Notes: generated by a model not told the origin, from the letters alone. 44,623 nt of DNA from Dehalococcoidia bacterium (GCA_035310145.1 DATGEL010000037.1:1-44623); one strand, 5' to 3'; counted from the stretch's first letter, positions 8,250 to 15,387 are shown. Numbers and translations are program-made.

Positions 8250-9764
8250 CTATTCCCTACGGCGGCCGAAGGCGGTGAGCGGCGCGGCGCCGGCGGCAGC
8301 TTCGACGGTGAGCGCGAGGCTGAACAGGTGGTCGTCGTGGCCGTCGGCCTCGTCCACGTCGAAGGCGAGCAGGCGGCCGGGCAGATAGACGGCACGGGCG
8401 AGGCGTAGCTGCCGCACCAACTCGGCGCGCTCGGGCGAGCCGTCATCGGCGGGCAGGCGCAGGCGGCCGCCGGCGGCCGCGGCCAGCAAGGCGTAGCCCA
8501 GCGCCGACTTACGCTCGCGGCTGAGGCGCAGGCGCAGCACCTCCAGCCCGCCGGCGGTGAGAGCAGGTGCGGCGAGCGCGGCGGCCAGCCCTTCGCCGAT
8601 GCCCGTGGCGTCGATCGCCAGGCGGCGCAGGCGCCAGCAGTCGCGCGCCAGGCGGGCGATGGCGCCGGCCAGCTCGCCGTGGCCCGCGCCCTGCCAGGCA
8701 TAGATCGCGACGACCTCGATCGCCGGCTCGGCCAGCAGGAGGCCGGGCGACGCGGGCAGCACGCGGGCGATCGTGAGCACGGTGCGGTCGGGGTCGCGGC
8801 GGGTCTGCGCGAGCGTCTCGCCGCCGACATCGAGGCCGGCGACGTACAGCGTGCCGGGCGGCTCGCTTGCGGCGGCCGGCCGGGCGTCGAGCCGGGCGTG
8901 GCTGCCTTCGAGCAGGGCCAGCGCGGCGGGCGCGAGCAGCCGGCCGGAGCCGGGCAGCGGGCGCAGCAGGTACTGCGTCTGGAAGAGTGGATGCTCCTCC
9001 CCCAGGCGCTCGCGCTCGGCGGCGACGTAGCGGGCGTAGGCAGGGTTGCAGGCGGCCACGGCGCGCCAGTCGGCGGCGAAGTGGCGGCGGATGCCGTCGC
9101 GCCGCTCCTGTTCGCGGTGGCGGGCGACTGCGGCCGCGAGCAGGTTCGTCTCGTCCCAGGCCGTGCCGTAGAAGACGACGGTCGCGTTGCCGGCGGCGGC
9201 CATGGGCAGGAACTCCCTGGCGAACTTGTCGGGGTCCACGTCCTGCGCCTCGTCCACTTCCAGCAGGGCATGGGCGGTGTGGCCGACGACGTGGGCGCCG
9301 GGCTCGGCGGAGAGAAAGCGCTGGCGGGCGCGGCCCAGGCGCACGGCGTTGCCCTCTTCCACGGCGGCGAGGCCGGCGGGCAGCGGCAGGGCGGAAAGCC
9401 GCTGCCAGAGGCGGCGCAGGCTGATGCGGCACTGCGGATCGAAAGTCGGCGCGCACTTGATCGCCTCGACGGGGCGCCGCCAGCTCGCCAGCAACAGCGC
9501 CAGCTCGATCTGCGCGGAGAGCTCGTTCTTGCCGCCCTGCCGCGCGACGAGCACGGAGAAGCTGCGGCCGTGACCCCTGAGGGCGCTGCGCAGGATCGCC
9601 CGCGCCGCCTCGCGCTGGTACGGCCGCAGGGAGGGAACAGGGAATGAGGCGCAGGGAATAGAGGGCGTGGGGCGCAGGGGGAGGGGCGCAGGGACGGCGC
9701 GGCGAGCGCCGTGGGCGTTGGCCTGCTGGTATCCAATCCCCGTTTGCTCTTTGATCCGCGACAT
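8250..9764 (-). CDS. phage terminase large subunit (TerL)
   Basis: 504-residue DNA-packaging motor. The ATPase half shows a phage-type Walker A, VLVARQGGKNELSA (residues about 71-84), a Walker B LLEVDEAQD, and a coupling motif VVFYGTAW. The nuclease half shows three acidic clusters expected of an RNase H fold: VAGLDVGGE, LAIDATGIGE and GHDDHLFSLAL. All are intact, so the enzyme is probably functional. Residues about 33-46 (PTPSIPCASFPVPSL) are translated from the GGGAATAGAGG/GGGAACAGGG intergenic repeat type, so the N-terminus is repeat-derived and the conserved protein starts near LRPYQREAARAIL. It is transcribed away from the portal and capsid genes, about 6 kb apart, which is unusual. Confidence 0.9.
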   Translation of the reverse strand: MSRIKEQTGIGYQQANAHGARRAVPAPLPLRPTPSIPCASFPVPSLRPYQREAARAILRSALRGHGRSFSVLVARQGGKNELSAQIELALLLASWRRPVEAIKCAPTFDPQCRISLRRLWQRLSALPLPAGLAAVEEGNAVRLGRARQRFLSAEPGAHVVGHTAHALLEVDEAQDVDPDKFAREFLPMAAAGNATVVFYGTAWDETNLLAAAVARHREQERRDGIRRHFAADWRAVAACNPAYARYVAAERERLGEEHPLFQTQYLLRPLPGSGRLLAPAALALLEGSHARLDARPAAASEPPGTLYVAGLDVGGETLAQTRRDPDRTVLTIARVLPASPGLLLAEPAIEVVAIYAWQGAGHGELAGAIARLARDCWRLRRLAIDATGIGEGLAAALAAPALTAGGLEVLRLRLSRERKSALGYALLAAAAGGRLRLPADDGSPERAELVRQLRLARAVYLPGRLLAFDVDEADGHDDHLFSLALTVEAAAGAAPLTAFGRRRE

Positions 9765-9812
9765 CCCCTCGGCCTTTCTACGCCCTGCGCCCTGCGCTCT
9801 GCGCCCTACAAG
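9630..9812. repeat. purine-rich repeat run and complement around the TerL start
   Basis: 9630-9690 carries repeated GGGAACAGGGAATGA / GCGCAGGGAATAGAGGGCG units inside the first codons of TerL, and 9778-9812 carries the complementary CGCCCTGCGCCCTGCGCTCTGCGCCC units between TerL and the upstream holin-like gene. Members of the same family occur in most gaps of the virion operon. Confidence 0.65.
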
Positions 9813-10069
9813 CGCAGCAGGCGCAGGGCGATCTGGGCGAGCACGGCGCCGGCGAGCAGGAAGAGCAGGCCGTTGAGCCGGCCTTTCACCTCGGCCAGCT
9901 CGGCTTCGAGCGCCTTGAGCCGCTCTTCGACGGCGGCGCGGAAGGCGGCGCTGGCGGCCGCGGCGGCCGTTTCGCGGCGGGCGGCCGTGCGGGCGCGGGC
10001 GCGGGCAACGGCGGCAGCGAGGTCATCCGGCGCGGCGGGGCCGGCGGCGGTGTTACGCGGTGCTGGCAT
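9806..10069 (-). CDS. small coiled-coil membrane protein, holin/XhlA-like
   Basis: 87 residues. The N-terminal half is Ala/Arg-rich. Residues about 45-66 (AVEERLKALEAELAEVKGR) form a heptad coiled coil, followed directly by one transmembrane segment (LLFLLAGAVLAQIALRLL) at the C-terminus. This coiled coil plus terminal helix layout resembles haemolysin XhlA/holin-like phage proteins that accompany a cell-wall hydrolase. It is the second gene of the minus-strand packaging unit, upstream of TerL. A lysis role is inferred from context and topology, not from sequence identity. Confidence 0.6.
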   Translation of the reverse strand: MPAPRNTAAGPAAPDDLAAAVARARARTAARRETAAAAASAAFRAAVEERLKALEAELAEVKGRLNGLLFLLAGAVLAQIALRLLRL

Positions 10070-10157
10070 GGCTGGCGCTCCTCGCTGGGCCGGACGGGGA
10101 ATGACTGGTGTGCAGCGCCGTGAAGGGACAGCCAGGGATGGCGCCCTTCGCCACGGT

Positions 10158-10472
10158 CTACGGCTCCTCGCTCGCCTCGCTAAGCAGGTCGAGGATGCCG
10201 CCGAGGCCGGCGCTCAGCCGCTCTAGCACCCCATGCTCGTCTGCCGGTGCGGCGCGACCGGCGGCGTTGACGGCGCGCACCAGCAGCTCGATCGCACGGA
10301 CGGTGAGGGCGAAGTCGTCCGGTCGCTCGCTGAGCAGCCGCCGCAGGCGCAGGCGCAGCACGGCGATCTCCTGTTCCAGGCCGTGCACGGCGCCGGCGGC
10401 GGCAAGATCCGCGCGATCTTCGGGGTCGAGCGCCGGGGCGTAGAAGCCGGATGCCGGGCGTTTGCGCGGCAC
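10158..10472 (-). CDS. first gene of the packaging unit, 104-aa helical protein
   Basis: Unrecognised small protein, largely helical and charged (LEQEIAVLRLRLRRLLSERPDD), with a Tyr/Pro-containing N-terminus (GFYAPALDPEDRADL). The start is taken as GTG 10472 because GAGGAG lies six bases upstream; an ATG further upstream (10520) lacks such a site and would read an arginine-rich shadow. It is the first gene after the LexA-controlled promoter. Small terminase subunits often precede holin/TerL genes, so a TerS role is possible, but no DNA-binding motif is obvious. Function unknown. Confidence 0.65.
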   Translation of the reverse strand: MPRKRPASGFYAPALDPEDRADLAAAGAVHGLEQEIAVLRLRLRRLLSERPDDFALTVRAIELLVRAVNAAGRAAPADEHGVLERLSAGLGGILDLLSEASEEP

Positions 10473-10524
10473 GAGCTGCTCCTCGCGCGGCCGTGCTGCG
10501 CGAGCGCACGCGGCCGGCAAAATG

Positions 10525-10570
10525 CACCGGAGGCGGGAGTGCCTCTACGGCACCCGGCCCGCCTCCGGTG
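10525..10570 (-). other. perfect 13-bp hairpin at the 5' end of the packaging transcript
   Basis: CACCGGAGGCGGG (10525-10537) is perfectly complementary to CCCGCCTCCGGTG (10558-10570). Inside the loop GTGCC and GGCAC form a further 5-bp stem. The predicted transcription start of the minus-strand LexA-type promoter lies at about 10571, so the RNA would begin with this stem. Possible roles are 5'-end stabilisation, an attenuator, or a DNA-level protein site such as a packaging recognition site next to a putative TerS. There is no U-tract, so a simple terminator is unlikely. Confidence 0.7.
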
Positions 10571-10577
10571 TGGCAAC

Positions 10578-10607
10578 AGTATAGAACATATGTACTAGTT
10601 CAGTCAA
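10578..10607 (-). promoter_or_regulatory. sigma70 promoter with LexA-type operator, packaging unit
   Basis: Read on the minus strand: TTGACT (10607-10602), 18-nt spacer, TATACT (10583-10578). The spacer ends with GTACATATGTTC (10595-10584), an 11/12 match to the Gram-positive LexA/DinR box GAACATATGTTC. The operator abuts the -10, so a bound repressor would exclude RNA polymerase. The plus-strand virion promoter at 15483-15512 has the same spacing and operator position, which makes chance unlikely. It would drive the 104-aa, holin-like, TerL and Cys/HTH genes after DNA damage. Confidence 0.8.
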
Positions 10608-10808
10608 GCTGCATGCACATCCCCGGCCGCGGTCCGGCCGCGCTTTGCCCCGCGCGCCCCTGGCCAGCCCCAGTTATGTCCTCACGTTCTTATGGCGATG
10701 CCGTCACAATCAGCCCGTTATCCTCTCGCATAGCTCTTGCAATGGCATCGTGCTCGCGGCACTATATGGGCTATCCCGGCGCGATGTGGACGACGCCTTT
10801 TGGACGGG

Positions 10809-11060
10809 ATGGCGATGCGGCTCTCGACCGTTGATGCAGGGCGAACCCATGAACCGCTGCCGGCGGCGCTGCTGTTCGCGTCGAAGCCGAGCGCCCCGGC
10901 TGAGTTGCCCGCGCCGGCAGCGCCGGCGCCGCTGCGCTGCCGGCTGGGCATGCATCGCTGGCTGCCGCTCGCACTCAGCCTGCACGGGGCAGACGCGGGT
11001 CTCAGCGTGGCGTTCTGCCGTGATTGCCCGCGGGTGCGGCGCCCCGCACGGCTGGGCTAG
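10809..11060 (+). CDS. small protein with a CX(n)CX2C pattern, uncertain
   Basis: 83 residues from ATG 10809. The C-terminal half reads RCRLGMHRWLPL followed by AFCRDCPRVRR, a pattern (Cys-x-x-Gly-x-His-x-Trp, then Cys-x-x-Cys) seen in small zinc-ribbon-like proteins. The N-terminal half is Ala/Pro-rich. The ribosome binding site is poor. It stands alone between the LexA-regulated packaging promoter and the GDT1-type gene. Function unknown; it may be a genuine small gene or chance. Confidence 0.4.
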   Translation: MAMRLSTVDAGRTHEPLPAALLFASKPSAPAELPAPAAPAPLRCRLGMHRWLPLALSLHGADAGLSVAFCRDCPRVRRPARLG

Positions 11061-11131
11061 CAGCGGCTGCCCGCGCTCCTACGCCCGCTATCCCCTGTTC
11101 CCTAACGCCTGAACCCTACTACCGTGGCCGC

Positions 11132-11719
11132 ATGAGCCTCTCGCTGATCGCCTCGACCTTCGGGGTGATCTTCCTCGCCGAGCTGCCGGACAAGACGGCG
11201 CTGGCCTCGCTGGTGCTGGCAACCCGTTACCGGGCGCGCGCGGTGATCGCGGGCGCCTGGCTGGCGTTCGTGCTGCAAACGGCGATTGCCGTGGCGGCGG
11301 GCAGCCTCTTTCACCTGCTGCCGGCACGGCCGGTGCACGTGGCCGCCGGCCTGGGCTTCCTGCTCTTCGCCGTGCTGGCCTTCCGGCGGGACGAAGAGCA
11401 GGAGCTGGCCGCGGAGCAGGCGCAGGCGGGCGCGGAGCCCAGACGCCGCCTGCCCGGCTGGCTCACCAGCTTCCTCGTCGTCTTTGCCGCGGAATGGGGC
11501 GATCTGACGCAGCTCGCCACGGCGGCGATCGTCGCGCGCACGGGGCAGCCGCTCTCGGTGGCCGTGGGGGCGATCGCGGGGCTGTGGACGGTGACGGTGA
11601 TCGCGGCGGGCGCGGGCGCGCAGGTCTCGCGCGTGCTCTCGCCCGTGCTGCTGACGCGGGCGAGCGGGGTGCTGTTCGCGGCGATCGGCGTGGTGATTCT
11701 GGTGACGGCGCTGGCGTAG
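11132..11719 (+). CDS. TMEM165/GDT1 (UPF0016) family membrane transporter
   Basis: 195-residue membrane protein with six predicted helices in two halves. Each half carries the family's E-x-G/P-D-K/L-T signature: AELPDKTALASLVLA near residue 18 and FAAEWGDLTQLATAA near residue 117, separated by a charged loop (DEEQELAAEQAQAGAEPRRR). Characterised relatives export or exchange Mn2+ or Ca2+ for protons. The first motif has Pro where most members have Gly. ATG 11132 is chosen because the conserved protein starts there; a longer frame begins in low-complexity DNA. It is the first gene of the non-viral block lying between the two viral units. Confidence 0.9.
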   Translation: MSLSLIASTFGVIFLAELPDKTALASLVLATRYRARAVIAGAWLAFVLQTAIAVAAGSLFHLLPARPVHVAAGLGFLLFAVLAFRRDEEQELAAEQAQAGAEPRRRLPGWLTSFLVVFAAEWGDLTQLATAAIVARTGQPLSVAVGAIAGLWTVTVIAAGAGAQVSRVLSPVLLTRASGVLFAAIGVVILVTALA

Positions 11720-11731
11720 CGTGCCGGCGCG

Positions 11732-11863
11732 TCAGGCGTGGCCGAGCAGGGGCAGGACGGCGATCGTGAGGGTCAGGAGCAGCGCGGTGATTAGCAGCAG
11801 CAGAAACCCACGCCCCGATCGCGCGGCGCGGCGCCGGCGGGTGGGTTCAGGCGCTGCGCCCAT
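11732..11863 (-). CDS. 43-aa single-pass membrane microprotein
   Basis: Short frame starting at ATG 11863 behind GAGGAG with ideal spacing and ending at TGA 11732. The product has an Arg-rich N-terminus (PTRRRRAARSGRG) and one transmembrane helix (FLLLLITALLLTLTIAVLPLL), giving an N-in topology. It ends 13 bases from, and is convergent with, the GDT1-type transporter, so it may be an accessory peptide, or an independent small protein under the control of the inverted-repeat element 26 bases upstream. Function unknown; ribosome binding site and topology argue that it is real. Confidence 0.5.
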   Translation of the reverse strand: MGAAPEPTRRRRAARSGRGFLLLLITALLLTLTIAVLPLLGHA

Positions 11864-11888
11864 GACTTCGACTCCTCACTACTAAGAC

Positions 11889-11960
11889 ATGGTTTCAAAA
11901 CCGGCTCGGGTTCCCGCTTGCAGGTGCGCGATCGCGCCTTAACGCCGGTTTTGAAACCAT
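11889..11960. repeat. paired 17-bp inverted repeat element, copy 1
   Basis: ATGGTTTCAAAACCGGC (11889-11905) and its exact complement GCCGGTTTTGAAACCAT (11944-11960) bracket 38 bases. Each arm contains a near-palindrome GGTTTYRAAACC, so it could be two operator sites for a dimeric regulator or one cruciform-forming element. A third degenerate half (GGCGTTGTAACCATCTG) lies near 12026-12042. A second copy of the element is at 29053-29120. It lies upstream of the 43-aa gene. Apart from these repeats I see nothing convincing in 11961-12245. Confidence 0.8.
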
Positions 11961-12245
11961 CTGCAAGGCCTGGCTGCGACACCGGCGATCGGGCCCATCG
12001 GGCAGCAGGTGCAGAGACGCGGGCCGGCGTTGTAACCATCTGTACGTGGACCGACGCGATCAGGACCAGCATCGCACGGATCGGCGGGCGCCGGGCGAGA
12101 TTTGGCCGGCGTGCGCCGCGATTGTTGCCGAGTCGTTACCGGCGGCAAGAGTCACGGAACCGGATCGCAGCCGCTGTCGCCCGGCGAAGTGACCGATTGC
12201 GGGCCGCGGGGCGCCACCCGCGCCGACGCACCACGCTCCCCTGGA

Positions 12246-13037
12246 TCAGGGCCGGAAGCTGGCGGTGATCACCAGGTTGTTCGGCGGCATCACCACGGCG
12301 CAGGGGTTGATTGCCGTACCGTCGCACGGCCCGCCCTGCCAGCCGGCGAAGCTGCTGCCGGCGCAGGGCACGGCCTGCAGCGTCACGGTGTCGCCAAACA
12401 GATGCAGGCCGCCCCCATCCGCCGGCGTCACGCTGCCGCAACCCTGGATATTCACCGAAATGCTGAACAGCGGCAGGAACAGCACGATCGGCATCGGCGT
12501 CGGCGGCTGCGGCGGCTGCGGTATGACGCCGAAGGCCGCGGCACTCTGGCCGACCGCGACGCTCACGGTCGCCACGTTCGAGTCGAGATTGCCGGCGGTG
12601 TCATGGGCCTTGTAGGTGAAGCTGTCGAGGCCCTGGTAGGCGAGCTGCGGCGTGTAGCGGAAGCTGCCGTCGGCGTTCAAGGTCAGCGACCCGTGTGCCG
12701 GGCCAGAGACGAGCACGGCGGTCAGCGCATCGCCGGCGGGGCCGCTGTCGTTGGCGAGCACGCCGGGCGCCGACACGGTCAGCGTGTTGCCGGCGGTAAC
12801 GCTGCCGCTGTCGTTGTTGGCGACCGGTGCAGTCGCCGTCACGCTGATCGTCACGGTGGCGTTGGCCGAGCTGGCGCCGTTGCTGGCGTCGCTGAGGCTG
12901 TACTGGAAGCTGTCGGCGCCGCTGAAGCCGGGATTGGGCGTGTAGCTGAAGGAACCGTCGGCGGCAAGGCTCAGCGCGCCGTGCCCGGCCGCGCTGCGCA
13001 GGACAGCCCCTAACACCGGCGCGTGCGTCGCGCGCAT
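12246..13037 (-). CDS. cadherin-like/Ig-like repeat protein, apparently 5'-truncated
   Basis: From the first plausible ATG (13037) 263 residues remain. They contain an incomplete cadherin-like/VCBS repeat (GHGALSLAADGSFSYTPNP, then ATVTISV), a complete second repeat (PVANNDSGSVTAGNTLTV to SNVATVSVAVG), a Pro-rich hinge with a hydrophobic stretch (PQPPTPMPIVLFLPLF), and a C-terminal InlB-B/Big-like domain (SFAGWQGGPCDGT, VITASF) with four cysteines. Such domains belong on the cell surface, yet there is no signal peptide and the first repeat lacks its opening strands. There is no ribosome binding site. It sits 44 bases after the Tat-exported Cys-rich gene. Either the 5' part was deleted or it is a remnant. 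Confidence 0.55.
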   Translation of the reverse strand: MRATHAPVLGAVLRSAAGHGALSLAADGSFSYTPNPGFSGADSFQYSLSDASNGASSANATVTISVTATAPVANNDSGSVTAGNTLTVSAPGVLANDSGPAGDALTAVLVSGPAHGSLTLNADGSFRYTPQLAYQGLDSFTYKAHDTAGNLDSNVATVSVAVGQSAAAFGVIPQPPQPPTPMPIVLFLPLFSISVNIQGCGSVTPADGGGLHLFGDTVTLQAVPCAGSSFAGWQGGPCDGTAINPCAVVMPPNNLVITASFRP

Positions 13038-13081
13038 CCCGCGCGCACCGAACCACGCGCGCGTCCCCGCCCGGACACCGC

Positions 13082-13810
13082 TCAGCAGGCACAGCCCGGC
13101 CCCACGCGGCAGCGATCGCGGCAGGTGATGCACGAGTTCCCGCACGGACACCCCGAGCTGCAGGTGCGGCAGCACGCCGAGCCAGGCGCCGGCTGAACGG
13201 GAGCCGGCTGGATCGGCGCCGGAATCGGCGTCGGTGGCGCGGGCATCGGCGTGGCTATGGCCGCCACCACCGGCGCGGTCAAGGCAATGTTCCCGTTCCC
13301 GATCGCCCAGGCGCCGGCGCCGACAGGAATCGAGCTGGCCCCTTGATAGCCCGTTTGCGGGCGGTAGGTCAGAACGGTATCCGCCCCTCGCACGAGTGCC
13401 GGCCCGTCCATCGAAGGATTCCCGATCATCACCCAGTTGCCGCCGGTACCGTCGTCAGCACACGAACTTTCGCTCGCGCCCGGCGTCAGGCTGCCGCCAT
13501 CGGGGAAGTAGGCCCAATACCCCCAGCACGCCGAAAGCGGCGCCGCGGGGTCGATCACCTGATACGCCGTGTCTCCCGCCTGGAACGTGTAGAGGTTACC
13601 CATCGCGCCCGATACGGTCGAGCCGTCTGGACCGCCGATCAGGTTCCAGCCCGCAGGATAGGTGACGCCCCCGCTCTGCGCTCGTGCCTGCCCACCGGGC
13701 AGACGCGCCGCCACCAGCCCACCGATACCAGCGGCGAAGAGCTTGAGCGCGCTCCGCCGCGACCGCCGGGTCGCCATCGCCTCGCTCAGGTCGTCGAACC
13801 AGTGGCCCAT
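13082..13810 (-). CDS. Tat-exported Cys-rich protein
   Basis: 242 residues. The start ATG 13810 follows GGAGGGCGAG. A twin-arginine signal (SRRSALKLFAAGIGG, cleavage near AQA/RAQS) is preceded by WFDDLSEAMATRR, an N-terminal layout reminiscent of methylamine dehydrogenase light chain precursors. The mature protein has an unrecognised Trp/Gly-rich domain (PAGWNLIGGPDGS, YQVIDPAAPLSACWGYW), a Pro/Ile/Ala-rich spacer and a C-terminal cysteine knot-like tail with pattern CCx2CxxxCPCGxSCIxCxxxC. That tail motif recurs at C-termini of many Chloroflexota exported proteins. It is 21 bases downstream of the MauE-thioredoxin gene, suggesting that its disulfides are formed by that neighbour. Role unknown. 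Confidence 0.8.
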   Translation of the reverse strand: MGHWFDDLSEAMATRRSRRSALKLFAAGIGGLVAARLPGGQARAQSGGVTYPAGWNLIGGPDGSTVSGAMGNLYTFQAGDTAYQVIDPAAPLSACWGYWAYFPDGGSLTPGASESSCADDGTGGNWVMIGNPSMDGPALVRGADTVLTYRPQTGYQGASSIPVGAGAWAIGNGNIALTAPVVAAIATPMPAPPTPIPAPIQPAPVQPAPGSACCRTCSSGCPCGNSCITCRDRCRVGPGCAC

Positions 13811-13831
13811 CGCTCGCCCTCCGCGTCAAAC

Positions 13832-14908
13832 TCAGGAGGCGCCAACCACGCTCAGCTCAGATTCTGTGGCCGCAGGCCCGAACTGCCGCGCCACTAGCGC
13901 GCGCACATCTTCCACACCCTGCGCCACCGGGCTCCCTATCCGCCCGTCGGGCAGCACGAGCACCATGCTCGGCGTGTAATACACCCCGAAGGGATGCGCC
14001 ACCTCGCTCGACTGCTGCACCAGCACCGCCGAAAGCCCCAGGGCAGCCGCCTTCGACCGATTCGCCCTCAAGGCGCCACGGCTCATGCACACCACCATCA
14101 CTCGGTCGGCAAGCTCCCGCTGCCAGCGGACGACGTCGGGAAAGAGCGCCTTGCATGGCCCGCAGGCAGGATCGAGAAACGCCAGCAGCACGGGCTTCCC
14201 GCCCGCACGCAGACTCGCCAGCGTCACGGCATTCCCCTCGAGGTCATCCAGAGCGAACTCTGGCGCCGCCGTCCCAACCGGCAAGCCGGCGACCGTCTGC
14301 GCAGCCGCTGGCGCCAGCGCGAGCCGCCCTTCCATTCCTTCAAGCCGCGCGAGCAGCCGGCCGTTCTGAGCGAGCAGCTGCACCAGCAGCACGAGCACCA
14401 CGACGCTCACCACCAGCGCCGCCGCACCGAGCACAAACCCGATCCACGCCAGCATGGAGCCGCCTCCCACCCAGCCAAGCACGTCTATGCCCGCATCCTG
14501 CCGGCCCGCGAGAACGACGAAACCCGCCACTCCAAGGAGCAGCAGGTTCCGAACGACGGTCGCTCGCCCCAGGGGCGCCGCGGCAATCTGCCCGAAGCAG
14601 TGACACACAGGACGGCGACCGCGGGCGAGGCTCAGGACCACCGCTCCACTGAAGAGGAGCAACAGCACGAACGCGACTATGCCAGCAACCCAGGCCGTGG
14701 CAACCGGCACCAGGAGCACCGCGACAGCCAACTCGAATATTGGCAGCAGCCAAGCGTCAGGTACCAGGCCACGCTGAGGAGCACCCAAGCCCCGCAGCGC
14801 CTGGCGCGCGCCGGCTTGGTCCGCCAGCTTCGCGACGGCAGCGGCGGCGAACACGACAGCCAGCAGAATCCGAGCGAGCAGCAGCGCCAGACCCATCAAG
14901 CCGCGCAC
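13832..14908 (-). CDS. MauE-like membrane domain fused to thioredoxin/TlpA-like domain
   Basis: 358 residues. Residues 1-175 are hydrophobic helices of the MauE/DoxX type with the conserved CHCFG motif (Cys102, Cys104). A short coiled coil (residues about 175-198) leads to an extracytoplasmic redoxin domain (211-345) with the active site CGPC at 249-252 and the cis-Pro region YYTPSMVLV. In methylamine-utilising bacteria separate MauE and MauD perform periplasmic disulfide formation in the Tat-exported MauA. Here both functions are in one chain, directly upstream of a Tat-exported Cys-rich protein, but no methylamine dehydrogenase genes are present. I infer a dedicated thiol oxidase/isomerase for the neighbour. 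The start is GTG 14908; an ATG four codons in is an alternative. Confidence 0.88.
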   Translation of the reverse strand: MRGLMGLALLLARILLAVVFAAAAVAKLADQAGARQALRGLGAPQRGLVPDAWLLPIFELAVAVLLVPVATAWVAGIVAFVLLLLFSGAVVLSLARGRRPVCHCFGQIAAAPLGRATVVRNLLLLGVAGFVVLAGRQDAGIDVLGWVGGGSMLAWIGFVLGAAALVVSVVVLVLLVQLLAQNGRLLARLEGMEGRLALAPAAAQTVAGLPVGTAAPEFALDDLEGNAVTLASLRAGGKPVLLAFLDPACGPCKALFPDVVRWQRELADRVMVVCMSRGALRANRSKAAALGLSAVLVQQSSEVAHPFGVYYTPSMVLVLPDGRIGSPVAQGVEDVRALVARQFGPAATESELSVVGAS

Positions 14909-14986
14909 CCCATGAAGGTCGGGAAGCGACTAATCGAGCGCGGTGCGAATCATGCAGGAACGTGGCGCATATGTCAAGTGCAAGGA

Positions 14987-15154
14987 TTATGCCTCACCCC
15001 TGGAAGGGCGCCACCATCGGCTGCAATCACGAGGGCAGCGCACGGCCGGCAGGGCCGAGAGCAGCGCGAGCAGCAGCGCCGGCGCCAGGACGCCGAGCCG
15101 GCGCGCCCAGCCGCGCCGAACCCGTGCCGAACCAACCCTCCTGCTGGCGTGCAT
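14987..15154 (-). CDS. 55-aa small exported/membrane protein heading the MauE operon
   Basis: ATG 15154 lies six bases after a perfect AGGAGG. The product has an Arg-rich start (SRRVGSARVRRGWARR), a hydrophobic helix (LGVLAPALLLALLSALPAV) and a Cys-containing tail (RCPRDCSRW). It ends 78 bases before the MauE-thioredoxin start on the same strand. The two tail cysteines would be exposed outside the membrane and could be a thiol partner of the CGPC domain. No family recognised. The ribosome binding site is the main evidence; base composition alone would not exclude chance. Confidence 0.5.
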   Translation of the reverse strand: MHASRRVGSARVRRGWARRLGVLAPALLLALLSALPAVRCPRDCSRWWRPSRGEA

Positions 15155-15186
15155 CCACAACCTCCTGCCCGACGGGCGGCAGAATT

Positions 15187-15217
15187 GTTATAGTATTACA
15201 GAAAAAGCCAGGGGCAA
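15187..15217 (-). promoter_or_regulatory. possible promoter of the MauE/Cys-rich operon
   Basis: On the minus strand TTGCCC (15217-15212), 19-nt spacer and TATAAC (15192-15187), inside an unusually AT-rich stretch and 33 bases before the 55-aa gene. The long spacer makes it a weak match. 15218-15365 shows nothing clear. Confidence 0.35.
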
Positions 15218-15365
15218 CCAGACCGACACGTGAAGCCATTCGCCGCCGAGTATGCATAACGCCGGTGTTACAGTCGAGACATCCGGCGGTCCGATCGGCC
15301 GGCAGCGGGGAGGCCGCCTCGCGCGGCGCCGCCGGTTCGGCCGCGTGCAGCGGTGAAAGCGGCCG

Positions 15366-15387
15366 GGCACGTGTGCGCACACGTGCC
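15366..15387. promoter_or_regulatory. 22-bp perfect palindrome
   Basis: GGCACGTGTGC (15366-15376) is followed directly by its complement GCACACGTGCC (15377-15387) with no loop. It lies between the divergent MauE operon and the LexA-controlled virion promoter, about 96 bases upstream of the latter's -35. Its form suggests an operator for a dimeric regulator or a structural site rather than a terminator. Confidence 0.6.

Noticed and set aside
7716-10472. Active lytic prophage with nearby attachment sites
   Set aside because: No integrase, excisionase or repeated att-like core flanking 7716-26589 could be found in the window; the ends abut ordinary cellular genes.
13082-14908. Methylamine dehydrogenase cluster
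   Set aside because: MauE and thioredoxin parts are present but there is no MauB, MauG or a MauA with its TTQ tryptophans; only the maturation part is similar.
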